Origin: Halanaerobiaceae bacterium
Lineage (GTDB): Bacteria; Bacillota; Halanaerobiia; Halanaerobiales; DTU029
NCBI GenBank assembly: GCA_012521855.1
Contig: JAAYLO010000049.1
Coordinates: forward strand, 1 to 6,001
DNA: 6,001 bases
Direction: 5' to 3'
Every line of letters begins with the position of its first letter. Within the stretch, counting starts at the first letter, position 1. The notes beneath the pieces were generated by a model. It saw only the letters and a program-made list of their open reading frames with translations, was not told the DNA's origin and did not search any database. Below, in pieces: positions 1-6,001 of the stretch. The position numbers were made by a program, and so were the translations under genes.

Positions 1-521
1 CCATTATTGGAAGGCATATAAACAAATTCTACACTGTCAGGATCTACACCATTTTCCAGGAGAAAATAACGGGCCAGAAAATCCAGAGGTCCTCCCATAA
101 GCGGTAAGCTCAGGGTCTTCCCCTTAAGGTCAGACCAGCTTTCTGCCCTGAACCCGGAGGTAAGGAGATAATCTATTCCCCAGATATTGGTATTGACCAG
201 TCTGATATTAATCCCTTTATTAAAGGCCCTGGCACCAACATTGACACCTGTCAGGATCATATCCACTTCATTTTGTGAGATCAAGGATATAGCCCGCTGG
301 TGGTCAGGGGAAATAATTATTTCTATCTCTATCTCATCAGCCATTATCCCATTCTCTTTCATCCAGATCAGCGGCAGGGCTCCAGCTGTGGGAGGTGTCT
401 GTACAATAATCTTCTGCGGGCTATCTGCTGCGCTTAATCCCCCTGTAAATGAAAAGACCAGTAAAACAGTAGTAAACACCAAAAACAGTTTGTTTCTCAT
501 CCCATAATACAAACTTTGCAT
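1..521 (-). CDS. ABC-type substrate-binding protein, NMT1/SsuA-like (partial, C-terminus beyond window)
   Basis: Likely the extracytoplasmic solute receptor of an ABC importer. The 173 visible residues start at an ATG at 521-519, with GGAGG (535-531) 10 bases upstream; a second in-frame ATG at 500-498 (residue 8) is possible but has no such site. Residues 8-31 form a signal peptide (MRNK, a hydrophobic stretch, then GLSA-A), with probable signal peptidase I cleavage near residue 31. The mature start resembles NMT1/SsuA-type receptors: VQTPPTAGALPLIWMKENG (40-58), then QRAISLISQNEVDMIL (75-90), a typical 'number of repeats, site-directed counting' segment of such folds, and W-S-D-L-K-G-K-T (129-136), the usual hinge-preceding motif. 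No cysteine lipobox is present, so it looks soluble rather than lipid-anchored. It lies 69 bases after the DUF2207 gene, probably co-transcribed; I see no convincing promoter in the gap. Ligand cannot be told. Any permease or ATPase genes would be beyond the left edge. Confidence 0.72.
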   Translation of the reverse strand, partial: MQSLYYGMRNKLFLVFTTVLLVFSFTGGLSAADSPQKIIVQTPPTAGALPLIWMKENGIMADEIEIEIIISPDHQRAISLISQNEVDMILTGVNVGARAFNKGINIRLVNTNIWGIDYLLTSGFRAESWSDLKGKTLSLPLMGGPLDFLARYFLLENGVDPDSVEFVYMPSNN

Positions 522-590
522 TTCGTATCAACCTCCATTAATATGTTTAGTTTCAGATCCAGATAACACAACAATATTTCAACAATAGAC

Positions 591-2237
591 TCAACCTGCC
601 CCTCCACCGCCACCGCCGGCAGTACCGCCGCCTGCTCCGGCTCCGGTCGCAGTGCCTGAATACGACGCATAGACCATACTCACCATCATATAATCTATAA
701 GATCTATTAACTCCAGGGCATCCAGGGTGATGCCCAGTTCAGATGTATCCATCCCGAGCCATTCCGGCAGCTCCGCCTTCTCTGCCCTTTTAAAGGCTTT
801 TTTGTAAGTTCCAAGGACAGCACTTCCAAAATACCTGTGCAGGATGATATACCCTATCCAGGAAAAGAAATAGCTCAGGGCTGCTGTCCCGTCTCTGTTT
901 TTAACAAGTCTGTCCAGAGTTCTCTTCTTTTCTTCAATCTCTTTTTCTGCTTCTTTTTTCAGATACAGGGCTTCAGCAGTCATTATATCTGTTAAAAGCC
1001 CTTTTATCAATCTCCCAAACGCAATGATAAGTAAAGCTGTAGCTGCACCTGTCAGCGGAGGTTTGCTTAATGCCCCTCCAATAATAAATAGTCCAAGTGA
1101 AGGGAAAAGAAGAAGCAAAGAAGAAATATATATATTTTTCCTCATTTCCTCTCTTTCCGGAGAAATAAAACCCTTTTTCCTGAGCTCATTTTTAATATCT
1201 TTGTCCACCCGGGAAAACCATCTGTAATCCTCGAAAAATTTCTTAAGGGTCTTATGTTTCTTTAGATTATTGATGATGCTCTTTTCAATATCATCCAGAC
1301 CATCTGTATTCAGAATTTCTACAGATATTTCAGCTTTTCTGGCAGCAAAAACTCCTTTTTTAATGGAACTAACCAGTTTTATTTTCCCCCTCTGGGCCAG
1401 ACTGAAAATCTGGGCATTAACCCCTTTTCTGGTATCAGTAATATTGCTGTAGAGGGCAGCCTTTTCATATAGCAGGAGTTCATCGACAGAATAATTCCCT
1501 TTTTCAGGGCGGAGTCTGTTTATACGGGATAAATCAATCACGGAAAAGAGCAGTCCCGCAAACAAAATGGACAGAAAAAACAGTTTATCCTCCTTCGTCC
1601 AGGCAGAATCGGGAGAAGGCTCTTTCTTCCCTGCCATTGATATCATCTCCGGAAAACTGAGGTAAACCACATACTCTCTGCCCGGGGTCAATAAATCCTT
1701 ATGAAAATGGACCTCTTTAGAATCCTGGAATACTACATCCCCGGAAGGCCTCAGTTCCAGTTCCTCCGGTTCCCGGGGAAATTTTATATAGATATCAATA
1801 TCCCTGATGGGTACATCCCATTCTGCCCCGGTAGGCGTCCACTCGATTACATTCTTTCCGCCAATACTCTGGAGACCGGCTACTCCTCTGTATTTGAAGA
1901 CAAAGGCAGCAGTGTCACCGATATAATCATAATACCATTTGATGTTCAGATCCTTTCCCTCATCTAGTTCATAATCAGTGATTGTGGCATTGATCCCTTC
2001 CAGACCTATATATTCAAGGCCTGTAAAGACATTCCCTTCAATTTCCCGGTAAGCATATGAAAAATCCCCGGAAAGGAAATGAAAGGTTATCCTCTCTTCA
2101 ACAAGAAAATCACCTTCTTCACTCAGGCTCATCACCACATCAAAATTGGATATTTCATATTCCTTCGCCGAAACATTAACACAGAAAAGGGCTGTTATAA
2201 TGAACATGAGCACAAAAACAATGTTTTTCTTCAACAA
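591..2237 (-). CDS. DUF2207-family membrane protein with glycine-rich C-terminus
   Basis: A 548-residue envelope protein of unknown function, recognised as DUF2207-type by its architecture. Residues 1-24 are a signal peptide (KK, hydrophobic core, NVSA-K). Residues 25-200 are an extracytoplasmic beta-rich domain with the family-like FDVVMSLSEEGDFLVEERI and FSYAYREIE segments and an IEWTPTGAEWDVPI stretch. A membrane segment follows at about 218-236, then a cytoplasmic region (240-367) with a winged-helix-like part (VNAQIFSLAQRGKIKL), two membrane segments (about 369-390 and 396-413), and a cytoplasmic tail containing ALSYFFSWIGY and PEWLGM, matching the usual family position of 'LPYAIALG...PEW'. 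Residues 528-548 are almost only G, A and T. The start is TTG at 2237-2235, with GAGGGGG (2250-2244) 6 bases upstream; an in-frame TAG at 2243-2241 excludes any earlier start. It lies 23 bases after lplA and is presumably co-transcribed with it. Family assignment is from memory of its pattern; biochemical role is unknown. Confidence 0.85.
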   Translation of the reverse strand: MLKKNIVFVLMFIITALFCVNVSAKEYEISNFDVVMSLSEEGDFLVEERITFHFLSGDFSYAYREIEGNVFTGLEYIGLEGINATITDYELDEGKDLNIKWYYDYIGDTAAFVFKYRGVAGLQSIGGKNVIEWTPTGAEWDVPIRDIDIYIKFPREPEELELRPSGDVVFQDSKEVHFHKDLLTPGREYVVYLSFPEMISMAGKKEPSPDSAWTKEDKLFFLSILFAGLLFSVIDLSRINRLRPEKGNYSVDELLLYEKAALYSNITDTRKGVNAQIFSLAQRGKIKLVSSIKKGVFAARKAEISVEILNTDGLDDIEKSIINNLKKHKTLKKFFEDYRWFSRVDKDIKNELRKKGFISPEREEMRKNIYISSLLLLFPSLGLFIIGGALSKPPLTGAATALLIIAFGRLIKGLLTDIMTAEALYLKKEAEKEIEEKKRTLDRLVKNRDGTAALSYFFSWIGYIILHRYFGSAVLGTYKKAFKRAEKAELPEWLGMDTSELGITLDALELIDLIDYMMVSMVYASYSGTATGAGAGGGTAGGGGGGAG

Positions 2238-2255
2238 AAACTACCCCCTCAAAAG

Positions 2256-2270
2256 AATTATCACATAATT
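2256..2270 (-). other. AT-rich dyad at the lplA stop codon
   Basis: A perfect inverted repeat, AATTAT-GTG-ATAATT on the minus strand, contains the lplA TGA stop (2263-2261) and is followed by CTTTT. The stem is only six A/T pairs, so it would be a weak hairpin. It sits just before the ribosome binding site of the DUF2207 gene. It could modestly attenuate transcription or affect mRNA stability between the two genes, or it may be chance in AT-rich DNA. Confidence 0.3.
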
Positions 2271-3298
2271 TCCTTGAACCAGTTTTTTATATCAGAAATC
2301 ATCCTTTCCGCCTTTATCCTGTCATAAAAGATCCTGTCCAAACTTTCCAGAACAGAATCAATGGCTGTAATAATATCAGTAAGATTAAAGTTTATTCCTT
2401 TTAAGCTTTCTGCCAGTAAAGTGACCAGCTCTGTTTCCATAACATCAGAATAGATGATGAGATCCCTGATAATAGCATTTCTTAAGGAAAAAGCAAATTC
2501 TATTCCGCCCCAGTCAAAACGCTTACTGATATTCATATCAAATTGCGGGCTTTTTCCATAAATCCACTCCCAGGAGGAATATTTACTATACAGCCCCCTT
2601 AACTCCGTCATCCCTGAAGGGTAGTATAGATAAGGCTCAGGAACTTCCGGGTTTTCCTCCTTAAGATAGATGGAAAGAAATGATCTGTATAAGGCCTTTT
2701 TCATCATGCTTAAGTTCAAATCAGGCCTGAGTTCTTTCAGGTTTATCACCCTGGAACGGACAGAATCTATTCCTTTTGAAATTATTTTTTCTCTTGATAC
2801 CTGTAAATATCTTGTCAGCTTATTGAAATCAACATCTATCAAAATAGTACCGTGATGATATGCCGTTTTTTCTGAAAAGTAAAAGGCATTTCCAGAGAAC
2901 TTCCTACCCCCCGCCTCCAGGTCATTACGTCCTGAAAACCCTGCCTCAATCCCCAGACTCCTCACTGCAGACAGGATTACCTCAAGCTGTTTCTCCAGGT
3001 TATAGAGCTTTTTGTCCATAATAAAGGTAAAATTAAGGTTTCCGGTGTCATGAAAAACAGCCCCTCCACCTGATAATCTGCGGGCCAGTTTGCCGCCCTC
3101 TCTTTCCAGCAGTTGATAACGGCATTCCTTCCAGGCATTCTGGTTCCTCACGATAACAACTGTATTTTGATTCTGCCAGAGATAGAGGATGATTTCTCCT
3201 TCCCCTGCCTTTTGTAATAAATATTCTTCAAGGGCAAGATTGTACCAGGGATTGTTTTCCCCGGATTCCACTATCCTCGTATTTATAGCCTTATTCAT
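2261..3298 (-). CDS. lplA: Lipoate-protein ligase A (lipoate salvage)
   Basis: Activates free lipoate with ATP to lipoyl-AMP and transfers it to a lysine of lipoyl domains (2-oxoacid dehydrogenase E2 subunits or glycine cleavage H protein) in the cytoplasm. The 345-residue product carries the family hallmarks: NPWYNLALEEYLL (16-28), RRLSGGGAVFHDTGNLNF (73-90), GRND (123-126), GRKFSGNA (131-138, with K133 matching the lipoate/adenylate-binding lysine of E. coli LplA) and HHGTILID (148-155). The C-terminal accessory domain is also present (about 243-345, beginning WEWIYGKSPQFD, then FDWGGIEF), so length and domain order match complete two-domain LplA. I chose ATG 3298-3296 because GGAG (3309-3306) lies 7 bases upstream and the protein then begins like other LplAs. 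An in-frame ATG at 3331 adds 11 residues but has no ribosome binding site and overlaps the promoter. First gene of a probable operon with the DUF2207 gene; no lipoylated partner gene is visible here. Confidence 0.93.
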   Translation of the reverse strand: MNKAINTRIVESGENNPWYNLALEEYLLQKAGEGEIILYLWQNQNTVVIVRNQNAWKECRYQLLEREGGKLARRLSGGGAVFHDTGNLNFTFIMDKKLYNLEKQLEVILSAVRSLGIEAGFSGRNDLEAGGRKFSGNAFYFSEKTAYHHGTILIDVDFNKLTRYLQVSREKIISKGIDSVRSRVINLKELRPDLNLSMMKKALYRSFLSIYLKEENPEVPEPYLYYPSGMTELRGLYSKYSSWEWIYGKSPQFDMNISKRFDWGGIEFAFSLRNAIIRDLIIYSDVMETELVTLLAESLKGINFNLTDIITAIDSVLESLDRIFYDRIKAERMISDIKNWFKEIM

Positions 3299-3305
3299 AA
3301 ATACA

Positions 3306-3309
3306 CTCC
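3306..3309 (-). promoter_or_regulatory. Ribosome binding site deciding the lplA start
   Basis: GGAG followed by TGTATTT and then ATG at 3298 gives a 7-base spacing. The alternative ATG at 3331 is preceded only by GAAGTGATATAATA, which contains a -10 box rather than a usable ribosome binding site. Confidence 0.75.
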
Positions 3310-3332
3310 ATTTTCCTGTTCCCTTTTTCATT

Positions 3333-3361
3333 ATTATATCACTTCAGAGGCTAAAGGTAAA
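3333..3361 (-). promoter_or_regulatory. Sigma-A type promoter of the lplA operon
   Basis: On the minus strand TTTACC (3361-3356) is separated by 17 bases from a perfect TATAAT (3338-3333). The -35 box matches the TTGACA consensus at four of six positions. Transcription would begin near 3326, leaving a leader of about 28 bases before the ATG at 3298. The -35 box shares bases with the outer arm of an 11-base inverted repeat associated with the putP terminator, so termination and initiation are packed into under 70 bases. Confidence 0.65.
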
Positions 3362-3374
3362 AGATTATTCAATT

Positions 3375-3397
3375 AAAAAACCCCCACAGAGGGGGGG
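3375..3397 (-). terminator. Rho-independent terminator of putP
   Basis: On the minus strand a run of seven C (3397-3391), TCTGT, then five G (3385-3381) and six T (3380-3375) forms a 5-base-pair G/C stem, 5-base loop and T tract about 50 bases after the putP stop. A second perfect 11-base inverted repeat flanks it (AAAAGATTATT at 3359-3369 and AATAATCTTTT at 3404-3414), which could extend the structure. Confidence 0.85.
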
Positions 3398-3447
3398 TAA
3401 TACAATAATCTTTTTTATTGATACTTTTTCATAAATTTTTTTATTCA

Positions 3448-4959
3448 CTATTCACTGGCCAGCGGTTTCATGGCAGTTTCAAATTCTTTCAATACTTCCT
3501 CTGCAGGGCCCTGGCCAAAGATACCAAAAAGGTATATTACAAGGCTTGAAAGGATAAAACCGGGTATTATCTCATAAAGGGCTGTAAATGCCAGCAGGTT
3601 CTTCCAGATTACGACAACAAGCCCGCCAGTAATCATTCCTGCCAGTATTCCACTCCGGTTTGTTTTCCGCCAGAAAAGCGAGAATAGGATAGCCGGGCCG
3701 AAGGCTGCTCCCAATCCTGCCCAGGCATATGAAACAATATCAAGGATACTTCCTCCTGACAGGGCAAAAATCACGGCAATCAATGTTATCAGGGCCACCG
3801 CGCCACGGCTGACCCAGAGGAGTTCTCTCTGGCTGGCTTCCGGCCGGAAAAGAGATTTGTAGAAATCCTCAGCAATGGCACTTGATGAAACCAGGAGTTG
3901 TGAATCAATGGTACTCATGATTGCAGCCAGTACGGCAGTCAGCAGGATACCGACAATCCATGGATTAAAAAGTTTTTCTATCATGGTGATAAATACCATC
4001 TCCTGGTTTGCCAGGGGCTCAGGTAATACTACAATACCCATAATCCCCACCAGAACAGCCCCGATAAGGGAGATAACGACCCAGCTGACACCGACAAACT
4101 GGGCGACAGGCATCTCTTTTGCTGATTTAATACCCATAAACCTTACCAGGATATGGGGCATGCCGAAATAGCCCAGACCCCAGCCCAGCAGTGAAATAAG
4201 TTCAATGAAATTTAAACCGTCTCCACTCTGCGGACCGGAAGTCCACATAACCCTTTCTGCCAGGTTATATTTAACCAGTTTCCCCGCATCCAGGAGGTCG
4301 GGGTTTACAGCTGCCACCTGGTTCCAGATCTCTCCCAGCCCTCCCTTGTTTACAATAACAATTACCGGGACCACAATCAGGGCCAGAAACATCAGGCTTC
4401 CCTGGATAAAATCTGTCCAGCTCACTGCTTTAAAACCACCCAGTAAGGTATATAGACCAATTATTAAAACAGAAAACCAGACTGCCAGTTTATAGTCAAC
4501 ATTAAGTACATTTTCAAAGAGCAGGCCGCCTGCTACCAGGCCTGAAGAAACGTAAATTGTAAAAAAGACAAGAATAACTATAGCAGAAACTACCCTTAAA
4601 GACCTGCTTTTATCCTTAAAGCGGTTTTCCAGAAAATCAGAAATTGTAATGGCATCAACAACCTCCGTATAACGCCTCAACCTTTTTGCAGTAAACTGCC
4701 AGTTGAGATAGGTCCCGACAGCCAGCCCAATTCCGATAAACATGGCATTAAAACCGCCGGCATATACTGCACCCGGAAAACCCATCAAGAGCCAGCCGCT
4801 CATATCACTGGCCTGGGCACTTAATGCTGTAACATAGGGATTCAGGGAACGGCCGCCAAGGAAATAATCCTCTAAAGAATCATCCTTACTGTAAAAATAA
4901 TACCCTATAGTTAACATAAGAACAGTATAAATAAGGAATACTACTAATACCGGAATCAC
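3448..4959 (-). CDS. putP: Sodium/proline symporter PutP
   Basis: Imports L-proline with Na+ across the cytoplasmic membrane (SSS family), for nutrition or osmoprotection. The 503-residue length matches E. coli PutP (about 502). Hydrophobic helices run throughout, from the first at residues 2-22 to the last near 466-482. Conserved signatures include YFLGGRSL (32-39), LSAQASDMSGWLLMG (46-60, with D52 equivalent to the essential Asp55 of E. coli), and LAAIMSTIDSQLLVSSSAI (344-362), where A346, S349 and T350 correspond to the Na2-site Ala337, Ser340 and Thr341. Y136 (FFTIY), W260, Y264 and P268 (WGLGYFGMP) correspond to the reported proline-site residues Tyr140, Trp244, Tyr248 and Pro252. This makes proline the likely substrate rather than a generic SSS assignment. 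The start is GTG 4959-4957 with GGAGG (4970-4966) 6 bases upstream. It overlaps the stop of the small upstream gene by four bases (GTGA), so translation is likely coupled. Followed by a strong terminator. Confidence 0.94.
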   Translation of the reverse strand: MIPVLVVFLIYTVLMLTIGYYFYSKDDSLEDYFLGGRSLNPYVTALSAQASDMSGWLLMGFPGAVYAGGFNAMFIGIGLAVGTYLNWQFTAKRLRRYTEVVDAITISDFLENRFKDKSRSLRVVSAIVILVFFTIYVSSGLVAGGLLFENVLNVDYKLAVWFSVLIIGLYTLLGGFKAVSWTDFIQGSLMFLALIVVPVIVIVNKGGLGEIWNQVAAVNPDLLDAGKLVKYNLAERVMWTSGPQSGDGLNFIELISLLGWGLGYFGMPHILVRFMGIKSAKEMPVAQFVGVSWVVISLIGAVLVGIMGIVVLPEPLANQEMVFITMIEKLFNPWIVGILLTAVLAAIMSTIDSQLLVSSSAIAEDFYKSLFRPEASQRELLWVSRGAVALITLIAVIFALSGGSILDIVSYAWAGLGAAFGPAILFSLFWRKTNRSGILAGMITGGLVVVIWKNLLAFTALYEIIPGFILSSLVIYLFGIFGQGPAEEVLKEFETAMKPLASE

Positions 4960-5069
4960 TCTTCTCCTCCACTCCTCTCTTTCAACAATCTAAACAATGA
5001 TAATAAAACAATCAGTAAGTTCGGCACAATAAGCCAGAACCAGGTCGTAAACGGCAAACTATACTCCAT
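4956..5069 (-). CDS. Small single-pass membrane protein coupled to putP (symporter small accessory type)
   Basis: A 37-residue open reading frame fills the gap in front of putP. It starts at ATG 5069-5067 (MEYSLPFTTW) and ends ERSGGEE-TGA at 4956. Residues 9-28 are one hydrophobic helix (TWFWLIVPNLLIVLLSLFRL) with positive residues after it (R27, K30, R32), suggesting N-outside, C-inside topology. Ribosome binding candidates are GGGGGAG (5085-5079, 9 bases from ATG) and AAGGA closer in. Its stop overlaps the putP GTG as GTGA, and its codons for the final SGGEE contain the putP ribosome binding site, so the pair is translationally coupled. Tiny one-helix proteins encoded directly before sodium:solute symporters are known and, as I recall, annotated as symporter small accessory proteins, analogous to MetS of the MetPS system. 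By analogy it may support assembly, stability or activity of PutP. This is inferred from size, topology and position; there is no catalytic motif. Confidence 0.78.
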   Translation of the reverse strand: MEYSLPFTTWFWLIVPNLLIVLLSLFRLLKERSGGEE

Positions 5070-5096
5070 ACTTCCTTTCTCCCCCTTTAGCTGAAT

Positions 5097-5125
5097 ATGA
5101 TATAATATTCTAGATAATTATGCAA
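5097..5125 (-). promoter_or_regulatory. Candidate promoter of the small membrane protein-putP operon
   Basis: On the minus strand TTGCAT (5125-5120) and TATCAT (5102-5097) are 17 bases apart. The -10 box matches five of six consensus bases, while the -35 box matches only three. Transcription would start near 5090, about 20 bases before the ATG at 5069 and just before the GGGGGAG site. A dyad, ATGCA-N7-TGCAT (5120-5136), overlaps the -35 box and could be an operator, or just a chance repeat. Confidence 0.45.
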
Positions 5126-5151
5126 AAATCCTGCATTTTTTTAAATTTTCT

Positions 5152-6001
5152 TCAGAAGACTCTCCTGGTGTCCTGTTCTCCCCTTTTTATTATTTCCCTG
5201 ATTGCTTCCTGCTGGTCAAAGCCCTTCAACCCCGGGGGACAGAGTGCTTCAGCAGGTGCAATCTGCCTGACATTGATTATCCTTTTCCCGGCCTTATCTT
5301 TCAGTCCGTATAATTCCCTTATTTCATTAAGGAAACCTGCCGGCAGCCTATTCTGATATCTATACAGTAAATTAATGAGTTTATTCATTCTCACCGCATT
5401 CCTGAAATCACCATACATCAGATGATTTAGAGCTATATCAAACAACTCATCAATTACTTCCAGGGCAGAATTAAATTTTTTATTACTGGTCCCTCCGCCT
5501 TCTATCATGCTCACAGGCCGCAGAAAAACAAGAAATATATCCCTGGCTCCCCACAGTATTGCTTCTTTTAGAGGTGTATTACTGAGAACCCCGCCATCAA
5601 CATAATACTGGCCGTCAATATTTACAGCCGGGAAAGCTGCGGGATAGGCCATTGATGCTATTACTGCCTCGACAACAGGATCTTTTGAATTAAAGTCAAA
5701 AATATGAAGCCTCCTGCTATTCAGATTGGTGGCAGTTACACTCAGCTGGCATTTGAGGTAGTCAGAGAATTTTCTTTTTTGCGGAATAAACCTGGACAGG
5801 TGTTTTCGGATTTTTCTGTTGGTATAAATTGAAGGAATATTGGCTGGAGAGAAAAGATTAGCCAGAAAACCCGGCCAGTTCAGGGTCAGAAAATCCCCGA
5901 AAGAAGACCAGGCCTCTTCCAGTCTATAGATGATCTCATCGGGATTCATTCCCTGGAGCACAAATTCTGCCATCAGGGCACCATTCAGGGCTCCGATTGA
6001 G
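5152..6001 (-). CDS. Patatin-like phospholipase (partial, N-terminus beyond window)
   Basis: A Ser-Asp dyad acyl hydrolase of the patatin family (RssA/YlbK-type bacterial lipid hydrolases). The reading frame stays open to the right edge, where the first complete codons read S-I-G-A-L-N-G-A-L-M. This is the nucleophile elbow G-x-S-x-G-(A/S)-x-N/x-(G/A), with the catalytic serine codon at 6000-5998; the preceding glycine and the oxyanion GGGxxG motif lie outside. The catalytic aspartate is in YVDGGVLSNTPL, with its codon at 5598-5596. The flanking ASMAYPAAFPAV is typical of the segment before the DG[GA] motif. About 282 residues are visible and end at RRVF-TGA. The ATG at 5973 is therefore an internal methionine, not the start. 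After the dyad, about 145 residues, mostly helical and charged, form a C-terminal region I cannot assign. Substrate is unknown. No transmembrane segment is obvious. No clear terminator separates it from the next promoter, so readthrough into the putP operon is possible. Confidence 0.9.
   Translation of the reverse strand, partial: SIGALNGALMAEFVLQGMNPDEIIYRLEEAWSSFGDFLTLNWPGFLANLFSPANIPSIYTNRKIRKHLSRFIPQKRKFSDYLKCQLSVTATNLNSRRLHIFDFNSKDPVVEAVIASMAYPAAFPAVNIDGQYYVDGGVLSNTPLKEAILWGARDIFLVFLRPVSMIEGGGTSNKKFNSALEVIDELFDIALNHLMYGDFRNAVRMNKLINLLYRYQNRLPAGFLNEIRELYGLKDKAGKRIINVRQIAPAEALCPPGLKGFDQQEAIREIIKRGEQDTRRVF

Noticed and set aside
187..507. Plus-strand open frame of 106 codons
   Set aside because: It lies opposite the substrate-binding protein, whose signal peptide, ribosome binding site and family motifs are clear; the plus-strand product resembles nothing and has no supporting context.
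594..650. GC-rich repetitive stretch as a DNA repeat element
   Set aside because: It is in frame and encodes the glycine-rich tail of the DUF2207 protein, so coding composition explains it.
3875..4495. Plus-strand open frames opposite putP
   Set aside because: They are antisense shadows of a conserved membrane transporter with clear functional residues; no ribosome binding site or promoter supports them.
5120..5142. Plus-strand hairpin ATGCA-N7-TGCAT followed by seven T as a terminator
   Set aside because: The stem is short and AT-rich, and no plus-strand gene exists for it to end; in the minus direction it has no T tract.
5152..5973. ATG at 5973 as the start of the patatin gene
   Set aside because: The frame remains open to the right edge and the upstream codons encode the catalytic S-I-G-A-L-N-G-A motif, so the gene begins outside the window.
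5152..6001. Patatin as the effector of an anti-phage (CBASS-like) system
   Set aside because: No nucleotidyltransferase or other signalling gene is adjacent on the visible side, and the next unit is a proline transporter. An ordinary lipid hydrolase is the simpler reading, though the right side is not visible.

Overview
All genes read on the minus strand in a moderately AT-rich sequence with strong GGAGG-type ribosome binding sites, GTG and TTG starts, and tightly packed genes. This suggests a bacterium of the Bacillota type, perhaps an anaerobic or halophilic lineage such as Halanaerobiales. That assignment is an inference from gene style only. A secreted binding protein without a lipobox cysteine would fit a diderm member of the group.

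Layout in transcription order (right to left). (1) 6001-5152: the C-terminal part of a patatin-like phospholipase; the window edge falls at its catalytic serine. (2) 5069-4956: a previously unlisted 37-residue single-pass membrane protein that overlaps the next start by 4 bases. (3) 4959-3448: a full-length PutP-type sodium/proline symporter, closed by a rho-independent terminator at about 3397-3375. (4) A promoter (TTTACC-N17-TATAAT) lies directly after that terminator and drives lplA, a full-length lipoate-protein ligase. Its true start is most likely 3298 rather than the upstream ATG at 3331. (5) 2237-591: a DUF2207-family membrane protein with a TTG start and a glycine-rich tail. (6) 521-1: the N-terminal half of a secreted ABC-type (NMT1/SsuA-like) substrate-binding protein, cut by the left edge.

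There are probably three transcription units: patatin (promoter outside the window); small membrane protein plus putP (proline uptake); and lplA-DUF2207-binding protein (gaps of 23 and 69 bases, no strong terminator between them). The genes are mostly housekeeping or transport functions. I see no mobile element, CRISPR array, tRNA, rRNA or defence cassette. The most interesting item is the tiny protein translationally coupled to putP. The lplA/DUF2207/binding-protein neighbourhood is a second, weaker lead. No stretch longer than 300 bases lacks a gene.
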